The notes under the pieces: model-generated | Told to the model about the DNA's origin: nothing | Databases searched by the model: none | The model's input: the letters and a program-made list of their open reading frames with translations, nothing else | Part shown: positions 14,588-22,868 of the stretch, in pieces | Layout of the letters: every line of letters starts with the position of its first letter | Position numbering within the stretch: position 1 is the stretch's first letter | DNA from: UMGS363 sp051891935 | Lineage (GTDB): Bacteria; Bacillota; Clostridia; Oscillospirales; Ruminococcaceae | Reading direction: 5' to 3' | Assembly (NCBI GenBank): GCA_051891935.1 | Contig: JBJFFR010000153.1 | Coordinates: 1-34,306 of the forward strand | DNA: 34,306 bases | Made by a program: the position numbers and the translations under genes

Positions 14588-14619
14588 TTGTAAAGTGAAA
14601 TGTAAACGTTTTATATAAT
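14588..14619 (+). promoter_or_regulatory. Probable promoter with embedded cre/LacI-like operator
   Basis: TATAAT is at 14614-14619. TTGTAA at 14588-14593 is the best -35, although the 20-bp gap is long. TGTAAACGTTTTAT (14601-14614) lies in the spacer and matches the cre consensus with one mismatch. It shares TGTAAACG with the box upstream of the sugar-binding lipoprotein. A LacI/CcpA-type regulator binding here would block the promoter. Confidence 0.5.
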
Positions 14620-14647
14620 ATTACAAAACACAAAAAAAGGAGCGGCT

Positions 14648-16603
14648 ATGGCTAAGAGAAGGTTGATCGGGGTTTTGACAGCTAATCCCGAAGGACTATA
14701 CCAGCATCGTATACTCGAAGGCATCTTTGCGCAATGCCAACGGTATGATTACGATGTCGCTGTCTTTTCTCCGCTGGTTCAGGTCTGCCACTATTTCACC
14801 CCCTATCTTGAAGGCGAACTCAATATTTTTGAGCTTATAAATTTTGATATGCTTGACGGGCTTATTATTCCGCCTATACTGCTTTCGGAAGATGAACATT
14901 ACGAACGTCTTGACGAGATAATGGAGCTCGTTCATTCAAGAACGGACAAGCCTATCGTTCTGCTCGATTATCCCTATAAGGATCACCCCGTTATAAACAC
15001 CGACGACAGAAGTGCCTTTTCCGAGATCACAAGGCATATCCTCGATGTTCATAAATGCGATCCCGACAAGGTATATTTCCTCACGGGAATGAAGGACTAT
15101 GCCGTTTCAAACAGCCGTCTTGGCGGATTTAAGGATGAATACAGCGCACGCGGTCTGACCGTTGACGAGAACAACATTTTCTACGGTGATTTCTGGTACA
15201 GCGGCGGAGAACAGCTCGCCGACAGGATCATCTCGGGCAAGGTTTCCATCCCTCAGGCTGTGATCTGCGCAAGCGACCACATGGCGATCGGACTTTCACG
15301 CCGCCTTACCGAAAAGGGCGTCAATGTCCCCAATCAGGTCATAGTCACAGGCTATGACGCAACTCTTGAAGCTGCCCTTAACAGCACAACAATAACGACC
15401 TATGTCCCCAATGTTTCACAGGCTGCAGCGCTTGCCGTAAATAAGCTCCGTGCTATACTCGACCCGGGCACTCCGCTGCTTGATCCGCCGGATTTCCCCG
15501 AAACAGGACTAAAGGTCTGCTCAAGCTGCGGCTGCAAGGAGAACTACGAATATCTGCGCAAACGTCTTTACGGCTCGATGTTCAGCGTTAACCACAACTA
15601 TTATAACGGATTCTTTGAAAAATCCGACTATGATATCAGCATCCTGCTCAAAAGCTATATGCTCGAAGACCTTACAAGCGCAGAAAACCTCCGGGATTGC
15701 CTTGAAAAGATCACACACTATATCTATCTCATCGAACCGCTCGACAGGTTTTATATCTGCCTGAACGAAAATATGCTCGATACTTCGGAACGCCAAGCCA
15801 AAGGCTATCCCGACAAAATGATCCTCGCAGTCGGACGAAACGGCAAGGGTCAGGAATACTCCGATGATTTTGCAGGCTTTGACTTTAACCGTTCCTTCGA
15901 TACAAAGATAATGCTTCCCCGTCTTCTCGAAGACCGTGACAAACCGTCGGCATTCTTTTTCATGCCCGTACATTCCAACGAATTCTCACTCGGCTATGCT
16001 GCACTCGAATGTAAGCTTTCGATGAGAAAAAATATCGGCTCCGTTATGGTCAACTGGATCAGAAACGTCAATAACTGTCTTGAAATGATCCGCATCAGAG
16101 AAGAAATACTCAAATTCTCCGAACGTGACGCAATGACGGGTCTTTATAACCGCCGCGGAATGAACGCATACATCCGTGATATTTTCAGCAAAGCGGAATT
16201 CGGCAATAATATCGTTGTATTTGTAATTGATATGGACGGATTGAAGCATATCAACGATACATACGGTCATAGCGAAGGTGACTACGGCATAAATTCCGTT
16301 GCCGCAGCTGTCAGCAGCGTAACAAGGAACAATGAGATATGCGTCCGTGCAGGCGGCGATGAGTTTTTCATTATCGGCGTCGGAGAATATTCCTCGATCG
16401 ACCTTGTGATCCGTACCGAGCGTTTATATCTTGCACTCACCGAGATCAACAAATCCTCGGGAAAACCGTACGAGATCTCCGCAAGCGTCGGCACCTCGAT
16501 GCGCCTTTATACCCCCGACCTTAACATTGACGATCTCCTTGAAGAAGCCGATGCAAATATGTATAAAAACAAGGTCGCACGGAAAAAGCAGAGAAAAGAT
16601 TAA
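14648..16603 (+). CDS. Sugar-binding (PBP1/LacI-type) domain fused to a GGDEF diguanylate cyclase
   Basis: In this 651-residue protein, residues about 5-290 form a LacI/GalR-type ligand-binding domain starting directly with LIGVLTANPEGLYQ, with no DNA-binding helix-turn-helix and no signal peptide or membrane segment. A middle region (about 290-485) begins with CSSCGC and is unassigned. Residues about 490-651 are a GGDEF domain: DAMTGLYNRRG, then AGGDEFF near 568, so catalytic residues are intact. The product-inhibition I-site reads RNNE rather than RxxD. The protein probably makes cyclic di-GMP in the cytosol in response to a small ligand such as a sugar. AAAGGAGCGG precedes the ATG. Output could affect motility, in keeping with the flagellin locus downstream. 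Confidence 0.85.
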   Translation: MAKRRLIGVLTANPEGLYQHRILEGIFAQCQRYDYDVAVFSPLVQVCHYFTPYLEGELNIFELINFDMLDGLIIPPILLSEDEHYERLDEIMELVHSRTDKPIVLLDYPYKDHPVINTDDRSAFSEITRHILDVHKCDPDKVYFLTGMKDYAVSNSRLGGFKDEYSARGLTVDENNIFYGDFWYSGGEQLADRIISGKVSIPQAVICASDHMAIGLSRRLTEKGVNVPNQVIVTGYDATLEAALNSTTITTYVPNVSQAAALAVNKLRAILDPGTPLLDPPDFPETGLKVCSSCGCKENYEYLRKRLYGSMFSVNHNYYNGFFEKSDYDISILLKSYMLEDLTSAENLRDCLEKITHYIYLIEPLDRFYICLNENMLDTSERQAKGYPDKMILAVGRNGKGQEYSDDFAGFDFNRSFDTKIMLPRLLEDRDKPSAFFFMPVHSNEFSLGYAALECKLSMRKNIGSVMVNWIRNVNNCLEMIRIREEILKFSERDAMTGLYNRRGMNAYIRDIFSKAEFGNNIVVFVIDMDGLKHINDTYGHSEGDYGINSVAAAVSSVTRNNEICVRAGGDEFFIIGVGEYSSIDLVIRTERLYLALTEINKSSGKPYEISASVGTSMRLYTPDLNIDDLLEEADANMYKNKVARKKQRKD

Positions 16604-16640
16604 AAAGCCGCTGCACCAAAACAAGATCATATCATATTAA

Positions 16641-16757
16641 TACTAATCCCTCATTAAAGTGTAGACAAAAAATCGGCGCAAAATCCATATAAAGCTGTTT
16701 TCAACAGCTACAAGATTTTGCGCCATTTTTTGTACACTTTATAATCGGGGATTAGTA
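16641..16757. mobile_element. 117-bp palindromic MITE-like element
   Basis: The ends TACTAATCCC (16641-16650) and GGGATTAGTA (16748-16757) are perfect inverted repeats. Inside, GGCGCAAAATC (16675-16685) pairs with GATTTTGCGCC (16714-16724) and AGCTGTT with AACAGCT at the centre, so the whole element folds into one long hairpin. The terminal TA bases fit a TA target duplication as made by IS630/Tc1-type transposases. It encodes no protein. It sits 37 bp after the GGDEF gene and may also end its transcription (ATTTTTTG in the right arm). Confidence 0.65.
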
Positions 16758-16765
16758 TAACAAAT

Positions 16766-16803
16766 GCGCAATTCACGAAATAATATAACCTCGTGAATTG
16801 CGC
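16766..16803. terminator. Bidirectional terminator between the GGDEF and AKR genes
   Basis: GCGCAATTCACGA (16766-16778) and TCGTGAATTGCGC (16791-16803) form a perfect 13-bp stem around a 12-nt loop. The plus strand continues TCATTTTTAT and the minus strand ATTTGTTAT. It ends the aldo/keto reductase operon on the minus strand. Confidence 0.8.
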
Positions 16804-16836
16804 TCATTTTTATACTATTCCCCGATCAGAAGCAAT

Positions 16837-17829
16837 TTATTTCAAAAGCTCCTCTATTTCGGCGATCTCCGCTTCGGTGAAGTCGAGATGCTCGATGCAG
16901 GCTGCGTTTTCTCTGATCTGCTCGGGACGGCTCGCACCGATAAGAACGGTAGCAACCGACTTGTTGTTGAGTATCCAGGAAAGTGCCATCTGCGAAAGAG
17001 TCTGTCCTCGCTTTGCGGCAATGCTGTTCAGCTTGTTAAGACGTTCAATCATCTTTTCGTCAAGCTCGTTTGCTATCCAGGTCGCACCCTTTCCGATGCG
17101 TGAATCCGCAGGGATGCCGTTCAAATACCGTCCTGTCAGAAATCCCTGATAAAGCGGAGAGAATACCGCAAGTCCGATGCCGTTTTCACAAGCATACTTG
17201 TCCAACCCGTCACGCTCTATCCAGCGGTTGAGCATCGAATAGGACGGCTGATTAACGATGAACGGAGTGTGCAGCTCCTTAAAATAAGCCGTTATCTCCT
17301 TTGTCTGCTGCGTGTTATAGTTTGAAATGCCGACATAAAGCGCCTTGCCCTGCTTTACGGCGTTGTCAAGCGCAAGCGCAGTTTCTTCAAGCGGTGTGTT
17401 CGGGTCAAAAACGTGATGATAAAAAATATCAACATAGTCAAGCTTCATTCTCTTCAAGCTCTGATCGAGCGAAACGGTGAGATACTTTCTCGAACCGTTT
17501 CTGTCGCCGTAAGGGCCGTCCCACATCTCGTAGCCTGCCTTTGTCGAGATGCAAAGCTCGTCACGGTATTGGCGCATTCCCCTGTCAAGGATCCTGCCGA
17601 AGTTTTCCTCTGCGCTGCCGTTGTAAGGGTGTCCGTAATTGTTCGCAAGGTCAAAGCATACGATGCCAAGGTCAAATGCCGTATGAACCATCTCTTCCAT
17701 ATTGGCAAAAACGCCCGTGTATCCGAAATTCTGCCATAAGCCGAGCGAAACTGCCGAAAGCTTCAAGCCGCTCTTTCCGCAGCGGTTGTAAATCATTTTT
17801 TCGTATCGTTTTTCATTAGGTGTGTACAT
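16837..17829 (-). CDS. Aldo/keto reductase (YghZ/Gpr-like)
   Basis: The 330-residue aldo/keto reductase has the catalytic tetrad visible as Asp60, Tyr65, Lys97 and His138 (FDLANNYG, STKAG, YHH). The C-terminal GASRPEQIREN segment is the NADPH-phosphate binding signature. Closest known groups are L-glyceraldehyde-3-phosphate reductase and the potassium-channel beta-subunit-like AKRs, enzymes that detoxify aldehydes such as methylglyoxal. AAAGGCGG lies before the start. It is the last gene of the lrgAB-HAD-AKR operon, 13 bp after the phosphatase gene. Confidence 0.88.
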   Translation of the reverse strand: MYTPNEKRYEKMIYNRCGKSGLKLSAVSLGLWQNFGYTGVFANMEEMVHTAFDLGIVCFDLANNYGHPYNGSAEENFGRILDRGMRQYRDELCISTKAGYEMWDGPYGDRNGSRKYLTVSLDQSLKRMKLDYVDIFYHHVFDPNTPLEETALALDNAVKQGKALYVGISNYNTQQTKEITAYFKELHTPFIVNQPSYSMLNRWIERDGLDKYACENGIGLAVFSPLYQGFLTGRYLNGIPADSRIGKGATWIANELDEKMIERLNKLNSIAAKRGQTLSQMALSWILNNKSVATVLIGASRPEQIRENAACIEHLDFTEAEIAEIEELLK

Positions 17830-17842
17830 TTTTTACCGCCTT

Positions 17843-18490
17843 TCAACCCATTATAATGTCAAATATCTCCTCGGGTCTGCGAACGAAAAGAGTTGCTCCC
17901 CTTTCACGTAGAAATTCCTCGTCACGGAAGCCCCAGAGCACCGAAATACACGGCAGTTCCGCATTTTTCGCCGTTTCAAAATCGACATCGGAATCCCCGA
18001 TGTAAACAGCCTCGCTCTTATCCGTGTTAAGCACTCTCAAAGCCTCGTTCACCGAGTCGGGCGCAGGTTTTCTGCGGATGCCCTCACGCTCTCCGACCGC
18101 ATAATCGAAAAGTCCGTCAAAATACTCCCTGCAAAGCTCCTGAACGCCGTAATCAGCCTTGTTTGAAACAACAGCCGTCTTTACCCCGTTCGCACGAAGC
18201 TTTTCAAGCAGCGGCTTTATCCCGTCGTAAGCCTTTGTCTTGTCTGCGCAGTGGAGCTTGTAATGTCCCGTAAAAACCTCGTGTACACGGTCGATCTCTT
18301 CAACGGTCAGACCCTCGGGAACAGCACGCTCGATGAGCTTTCTTATGCCGTTTCCGACAAATCTGCGTACTTCATCATAAGTCCTTGTCGGATAACCGCA
18401 CTCCGAAAGCGCAAAATTCACGCTGTCCATCAGATCTTCGAGCGTGTCAAGTATCGTTCCGTCCATATCAAAAACTGCAAGCTTGTACAT
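17843..18490 (-). CDS. HAD-superfamily phosphatase (phosphoglycolate phosphatase-like)
   Basis: The ATG at 18490 follows AAGGAGAG by 4-5 bases and gives a 215-residue protein that starts with the HAD motif I DMDGT (8-12). The frame open further upstream overlaps the lrgB gene and has no ribosome-binding site. Motif II (VVSNK) and motif III/IV (RKPAPD, GDSDVDFETA) are present, with an alpha-helical cap after motif I, as in Gph/PgmB phosphatases. It probably dephosphorylates a small phosphometabolite such as 2-phosphoglycolate. It lies 10 bp downstream of lrgB in the same operon. Confidence 0.85.
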   Translation of the reverse strand: MYKLAVFDMDGTILDTLEDLMDSVNFALSECGYPTRTYDEVRRFVGNGIRKLIERAVPEGLTVEEIDRVHEVFTGHYKLHCADKTKAYDGIKPLLEKLRANGVKTAVVSNKADYGVQELCREYFDGLFDYAVGEREGIRRKPAPDSVNEALRVLNTDKSEAVYIGDSDVDFETAKNAELPCISVLWGFRDEEFLRERGATLFVRRPEEIFDIIMG

Positions 18491-18500
18491 AATTCTCTCC

Positions 18501-19193
18501 TTAAATAAAATTTGCAAAAACAGGTGCAAAAACAACAGTAAGTATTCCTGCCGTAACAACGGAAAGCGAGCTGATAGCACCCTCCGTTTCACCAAGCTCA
18601 AGCGCCTTGACCGTACCTAAAATATGCGACGAAGTACCCAGCGCAACTCCCCTTGCAACCGGTTCTTTTATGCGAAAAAGCTTGAAAATACCCTCTGCAA
18701 TGATGTTTCCGAGGATGCCCGTTATAACGATAACAGCCGCCGTAACTCCAACATAGCCGCCTATCTCCTCCGAAACGCCGACGCCGATAGCCGTTGTGAT
18801 CGACTTAGGAAGAAATGTCACATACTCTTCATGCGAAAATCTCATTATCATCGCCATAGCAAGTATTGAACAGAAGCTCGTCAGCATACCCGAAACGATC
18901 CCGATAAGTATCGCAGCTGCGTTCTTTTTCAGCTTTTCAAACTGCTCGTACAAAGGTATCGCAAGGCAGACCGTTGCAGGCGTGAGAAAATACCCGAGAT
19001 ATTTTCCGCCCGTCTGGTAGCTTTCGTAGTCCATTCCTCCGAGCGCAAGAACAGCGATCGTAACAGCCGTTGAGATCAGCAGCGGATTCAAAAGCGGAGT
19101 TTTGAACCTGTTTTTCAGAATATCCGCAAGGATATATGCCCCGATGCTCAAAACAACACCGAAAAACACAGAATTTGTCAGCATTTCCTTCAT
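18501..19193 (-). CDS. lrgB: LrgB/CidB family membrane protein
   Basis: This 230-residue protein with about six to seven transmembrane helices carries conserved LrgB segments such as FLPKSITTAIGVGVSEEIGG and ARGVALGTSSHILGTVKALE. LrgAB/CidAB pairs were described as antiholin/holin-like, and the B. subtilis pair PftAB imports pyruvate. The start codon overlaps the lrgA stop as ATGA, indicating translational coupling. Confidence 0.9.
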   Translation of the reverse strand: MKEMLTNSVFFGVVLSIGAYILADILKNRFKTPLLNPLLISTAVTIAVLALGGMDYESYQTGGKYLGYFLTPATVCLAIPLYEQFEKLKKNAAAILIGIVSGMLTSFCSILAMAMIMRFSHEEYVTFLPKSITTAIGVGVSEEIGGYVGVTAAVIVITGILGNIIAEGIFKLFRIKEPVARGVALGTSSHILGTVKALELGETEGAISSLSVVTAGILTVVFAPVFANFI

Positions 19194-19552
19194 TCGGGCT
19201 TCGCCTTCTTTCTCAAACGGATAATACCCTCGGTCACAAGTCCCGAAACTATCATTACGACCACCGTTGAAACAACCGTCGCAACGATATATTTAAGTAT
19301 CTGCGGCTTGACTATGCCCCAGTAGTCCATTAATTCAACCGCCGCAGGAACAAGCATCACGGGCATAATGTCAATGAGCAGCGTTCCCGTTTCCTTTACC
19401 GCCGACAAAGGGACAAGCTTTGTTTCAAGCAGTATAAACAGCAGCACTATCCCGTAGATACCTGCAGGGATAGGCAGCGGCAGGACCTTGTTCAGTATCT
19501 CGCCGACAAAAGAAACGGCTATGATTATACCGAACTGTTTTAAATATTTCAT
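19190..19552 (-). CDS. lrgA: LrgA/CidA family holin-like protein
   Basis: I place the start at the ATG at 19552 (MKYLKQFGIIIAVSFVGEILNK), preceded by GGGAAG at about 8 bases. An upstream TTG in frame is possible but poorer. The 120-residue protein has four hydrophobic helices and the LPLPIPAGIYGIVLLF motif of LrgA. It heads an operon with lrgB, a phosphatase and an aldo/keto reductase, a set that would fit overflow-metabolite or pyruvate handling. Confidence 0.88.
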   Translation of the reverse strand: MKYLKQFGIIIAVSFVGEILNKVLPLPIPAGIYGIVLLFILLETKLVPLSAVKETGTLLIDIMPVMLVPAAVELMDYWGIVKPQILKYIVATVVSTVVVMIVSGLVTEGIIRLRKKAKPE

Positions 19553-19584
19553 TTCATTCGCTTCCCACAAAAAAATTCGGTTTA

Positions 19585-19613
19585 ATTATAGCACTTTAAA
19601 ATGGGTATGTCAA
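19585..19613 (-). promoter_or_regulatory. Promoter of the lrgAB-HAD-AKR operon
   Basis: TTGACA (19608-19613) and TATAAT (19585-19590) on the minus strand, separated by 17 bp, both matching consensus. Confidence 0.88.
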
Positions 19614-19714
19614 CCAAAGCATTTTGCTTACTTTGTTAAATCTTTCTTAACTTATGAAAAAATTTTAGTCAATGAGAAATTCGTTTTAAAATGATAAATT
19701 TTTTTATAAAACGC

Positions 19715-19741
19715 TAAAGATTTGACCGATTTAGCCGATAT
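19715..19741 (+). promoter_or_regulatory. Sigma-28 (FliA/SigD) type flagellar promoter
   Basis: TAAA (19715-19718), a 15-bp spacer and GCCGATAT (19734-19741) match the SigD/FliA consensus TAAA-N15-GCCGATAT exactly. A housekeeping reading of the same region (TTGACC with TATAAT at 13 bp) is badly spaced. The first gene begins about 130 bp downstream with no other good promoter between, so the cluster is probably expressed with late flagellar genes. Confidence 0.8.
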
Positions 19742-19877
19742 ATAATAAAGAGATGTTTTATATATGCGCCCAATCGTTTAAATCATTTAATTCTCCATAC
19801 TGATCTAAACAATATGTTATTTGAAGAGAGAATCATAATTCGATATCTTGAAATTTCTTTTTTGTGAAAGGATTCTT

Positions 19878-20912
19878 ATGTACATTAATTTATCGGTCAA
19901 TCCATATACAATAACTCAAACCTCAGAGTATAAAATAAGCAATAATTCACTTAAAGATTTTACAGCTCTCACAATTGATAAGGACAGTTACATAGTAGGA
20001 GCAGTGGCAGAAACCTCCGTAGATATGGACAAGCAATTAGACGTCCACCGAGGATGCTATAATCTCCAGATTGGCAAGTACACATCTATTGCGGAGAATG
20101 TTTTATTCATGATCGATATGAATCACGATTATACTGCGGTATGTCAAGGTGTAATAAGCGAGTTTAAAAACCACGAATGCAAAAACAATTTAAACCGTAA
20201 GGGACAGATCCTTATCGGAAACGATGTTTGGATAGGAAGTCACGCAACCATAATGGGCGGTGTCACAATACATAACGGTGCAGTCATTGCGACCAATGCG
20301 GTTGTAACCAAAGATGTACCGCCGTACGCAATAGTCGGAGGAAATCCTGCTAAAATAATCAGATACAGATTTTCGGAAGATATTATAAAAAAGCTTCAGA
20401 TCATTTCATGGTGGAACTGGAGTTCTGAATTGATCCGTCAGAGGTATTCCGACTTTGAAAAAGGTGTAGAATACTTTACAGAAAAGTATTATCCCGAAGC
20501 TTTTTCAAAGTATGAAAGCATAATGAATAAACAGACAAATAAAAACGAATCAGAGAAATATATATTTATCTCTGACTTGAACTACAACTACTCCATTTTA
20601 GAAAAAGTTATAAAAGAGTTTTGTCAGAAATTCAACGACAAGAAAAATGAGCTCATAATCTTTCTTGCAGAAAGCGAAGCGGATAACTCCGATATGTTCT
20701 GTAAGATCGTTGATATGCTTACAAAATATTCAGAATATAATGTTTATATAAATATTATTGATGGATCAAAAATATCATTAGAGGATCTTCTGCCCGACAT
20801 CTCATACTTCATAACTAACAGACGACGGGATAATCTATTTAACACAGAACTGTTTTATAAGTATAATAAAAAAATAATATCGGGTGTAGATATCCCTGTT
20901 TTCAAATTATGA
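19878..20912 (+). CDS. Hexapeptide-repeat acetyltransferase with extra C-terminal domain
   Basis: Start chosen at the ATG at 19878, six bases after AAAGGA; an in-frame TTG ten codons upstream lacks a ribosome-binding site. The 344-residue protein has a left-handed beta-helix acyltransferase domain (about 60-195) with the CatB-like signature NDVWIGSHATIMGGVTIHNG, then AVVTKDVPPYAIVGGNPAKIIR. Residues about 225-344 form an additional alpha/beta domain starting YIFISDLNYNYSILEKVI, resembling the C-terminal half of some bacterial glycosyltransferases, but without a motif I can name. Its position as first gene of the cluster suggests acetylation of the glycan or its sugar precursor. It is clearly more A+T-rich than the upstream operons. 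Confidence 0.8.
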   Translation: MYINLSVNPYTITQTSEYKISNNSLKDFTALTIDKDSYIVGAVAETSVDMDKQLDVHRGCYNLQIGKYTSIAENVLFMIDMNHDYTAVCQGVISEFKNHECKNNLNRKGQILIGNDVWIGSHATIMGGVTIHNGAVIATNAVVTKDVPPYAIVGGNPAKIIRYRFSEDIIKKLQIISWWNWSSELIRQRYSDFEKGVEYFTEKYYPEAFSKYESIMNKQTNKNESEKYIFISDLNYNYSILEKVIKEFCQKFNDKKNELIIFLAESEADNSDMFCKIVDMLTKYSEYNVYINIIDGSKISLEDLLPDISYFITNRRRDNLFNTELFYKYNKKIISGVDIPVFKL

Positions 20913-21012
20913 AAAAATTATTTAATGTTAAACATATTAAAGATTTACTTTAGAAAAATCAGACTGACTCTATACTTTAGAGATAATAACAAAATGAATG
21001 GACGGTAAAAAA

Positions 21013-21798
21013 ATGAAGGTAGTTATTCTTGCAGGAGGTCTTGGTTCCCGAATCACAGAGGAGAGCCATCTTCGCCCGAAACCGATGATTGAAATAGGAG
21101 AAAACCCTATACTTTGGCATATTATGAAATACTACTCCTCTTTCGGATTCAATGATTTTATTATCTGCTGCGGATACAAAGGCTATGTTATCAAAGAATA
21201 CTTTGCCGATTATTATCTTCACCGCTCGGATATAACCTTTGATTTTTCAAACAACAATGAAATGACTATCCATAACAATGTTGCAGAGCCGTGGAAAGTC
21301 ACACTTGTTGACACAGGCATAAATACCCAGACAGGCGCCCGTTTGAAGAGAGTTCAGAAATATATCGGGAATGAACGCTTCATGCTTACATACGGCGACG
21401 GTGTCTCCGATGTGGATATAAACAAGCTTATAAAATACCACGAGGACAACGAAAAAACAGTTACAATGACTGCAATACAGCCGGGAGGACGCTTCGGCGT
21501 TCTGGATATCGGTGACGAAAACCTCGTCAACAGATTCACCGAAAAAAGCAAAGAGGACGGTGGCTGGGTGAACGGCGGATTTATGGTGCTTGAGCCGAAG
21601 ATTTTTGAATACCTTAACGATGACCCCGATCTTGTTTTTGAACGTGCTCCGCTTGAAAATGCAGCTGCCGACGGCGAGCTTATTGCATACAAGCATAACG
21701 GCTTCTGGCAGTGCATGGATACGATGAGAGATAAGATAAATCTTGAAAATATGATCGCACAAAAAAACGCCCCTTGGATGGTATGGGAAAATGAATAA
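21013..21798 (+). CDS. rfbF: Glucose-1-phosphate cytidylyltransferase
   Basis: This 261-residue nucleotidyltransferase makes CDP-glucose from CTP and glucose-1-phosphate. It opens MKVVILAGGLGSRITEESH with the RPKPM motif, and carries YGDGVSDVDI, QPGGRFGVLDI and WVNGGFMVLEPK, all typical of RfbF/DdhA and distinct from the dTDP and GDP enzymes. I chose the ATG at 21013, which gives the standard family N-terminus; an in-frame ATG five codons upstream is possible. Its end overlaps the start of rfbG by 8 bp. Confidence 0.92.
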   Translation: MKVVILAGGLGSRITEESHLRPKPMIEIGENPILWHIMKYYSSFGFNDFIICCGYKGYVIKEYFADYYLHRSDITFDFSNNNEMTIHNNVAEPWKVTLVDTGINTQTGARLKRVQKYIGNERFMLTYGDGVSDVDINKLIKYHEDNEKTVTMTAIQPGGRFGVLDIGDENLVNRFTEKSKEDGGWVNGGFMVLEPKIFEYLNDDPDLVFERAPLENAAADGELIAYKHNGFWQCMDTMRDKINLENMIAQKNAPWMVWENE

Positions 21799-22864
21799 AG
21801 AATTCTGGAAAAACAAGCGTGTTCTTATTACAGGCAACACGGGCTTCAAGGGCTCATGGCTTTCCGAAGTTCTGCATATTGCGGGAGCAGAGGTCTACGG
21901 ATATGCCCTTGAAAACGAGTGCCCCGACAGTATTTTCCATGCTGTCGGAACAGAGAAAAAAACGGTCTGCTTTTATGGTGATATCTGCGATGAAAAAAAG
22001 CTCGGAGAATGTATTGATACTGCAAGACCCGAAGTAGTTTTTCACCTTGCGGCACAGCCTATCGTAAGGCGTTCTTATGTTGATCCCGTCGGGACATTTC
22101 AGACAAATGTGATAGGTACTGCGGCACTTTTCAATTCTCTGAAGCAACGCTCCTCATCAGTCAAAGCGATAATCAATGTGACCACGGATAAAGTATATGA
22201 AAATCCCGAAAACGGCAGCGCATTTTCCGAAACGGACAGGCTCGGCGGTCACGACCCCTACTCTGCGAGCAAAGCCTGCTCGGAAATAGTTACTGCTTCG
22301 ATGACGCGTTCCTTTTTTTCTCCCGAAAAGTACGGAAAGGAACATAGTACAGCTGTTGCGACCGCTCGTGCAGGAAATGTTATCGGAGGCGGAGATTTTG
22401 CTCCCGACAGACTTATCCCCGACTGCATCAGGGCGATAAAGGACGGCTGTCCCATTCATTTAAGGAACCCTTATTCCGTTCGTCCGTGGCAGAACGTTCT
22501 TGAACCTGTTTCATTCTATATTGATCTTGCGGAAAAGCTCTGCACAAACGGACTTGAATATGCAGGTGCCTGGAATGTCGGACCTGATAATGACGATTTT
22601 TACAAAGTTACTGATGTTATAGAAAAAATGCAGGAATTTTTCCCCGAATTGAAGGTGACATTCGGAGAAGCGGATCAAAATATGCCGGAAGCAGGTCTGC
22701 TTATGCTCGATTCATCAAAGGCAAGGGAAAAGCTTGGATTCAAAAGTCGGTGGAGCTTTGATGAAGCTGTCGAAAACACGGCAATTTGGTACAAGGAGCA
22801 GCTTTCGGGCAGCTGTATGGAATCCGTCACCGATGAAATGATAAACAGATACTTTAAGGTGTGA
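21791..22864 (+). CDS. rfbG: CDP-glucose 4,6-dehydratase
   Basis: A 357-residue extended SDR. GNTGFKGSW forms the NAD-binding turn, TTDKVYEN provides the catalytic Thr, and YSASK holds the catalytic Tyr and Lys. These are the marks of RfbG/DdhB, which converts CDP-glucose to CDP-4-keto-6-deoxyglucose. It overlaps rfbF and lies four bases before the next gene, so the two pathway steps are co-translated. Confidence 0.92.
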   Translation: MNKEFWKNKRVLITGNTGFKGSWLSEVLHIAGAEVYGYALENECPDSIFHAVGTEKKTVCFYGDICDEKKLGECIDTARPEVVFHLAAQPIVRRSYVDPVGTFQTNVIGTAALFNSLKQRSSSVKAIINVTTDKVYENPENGSAFSETDRLGGHDPYSASKACSEIVTASMTRSFFSPEKYGKEHSTAVATARAGNVIGGGDFAPDRLIPDCIRAIKDGCPIHLRNPYSVRPWQNVLEPVSFYIDLAEKLCTNGLEYAGAWNVGPDNDDFYKVTDVIEKMQEFFPELKVTFGEADQNMPEAGLLMLDSSKAREKLGFKSRWSFDEAVENTAIWYKEQLSGSCMESVTDEMINRYFKV

Positions 22865-22868
22865 TAAA

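Noticed and set aside
18491..18601. N-terminal extension of the HAD phosphatase
   Set aside because: It overlaps lrgB; the ATG at 18490 has an ideal AAGGAGAG box and gives the normal family start before DMDGT.
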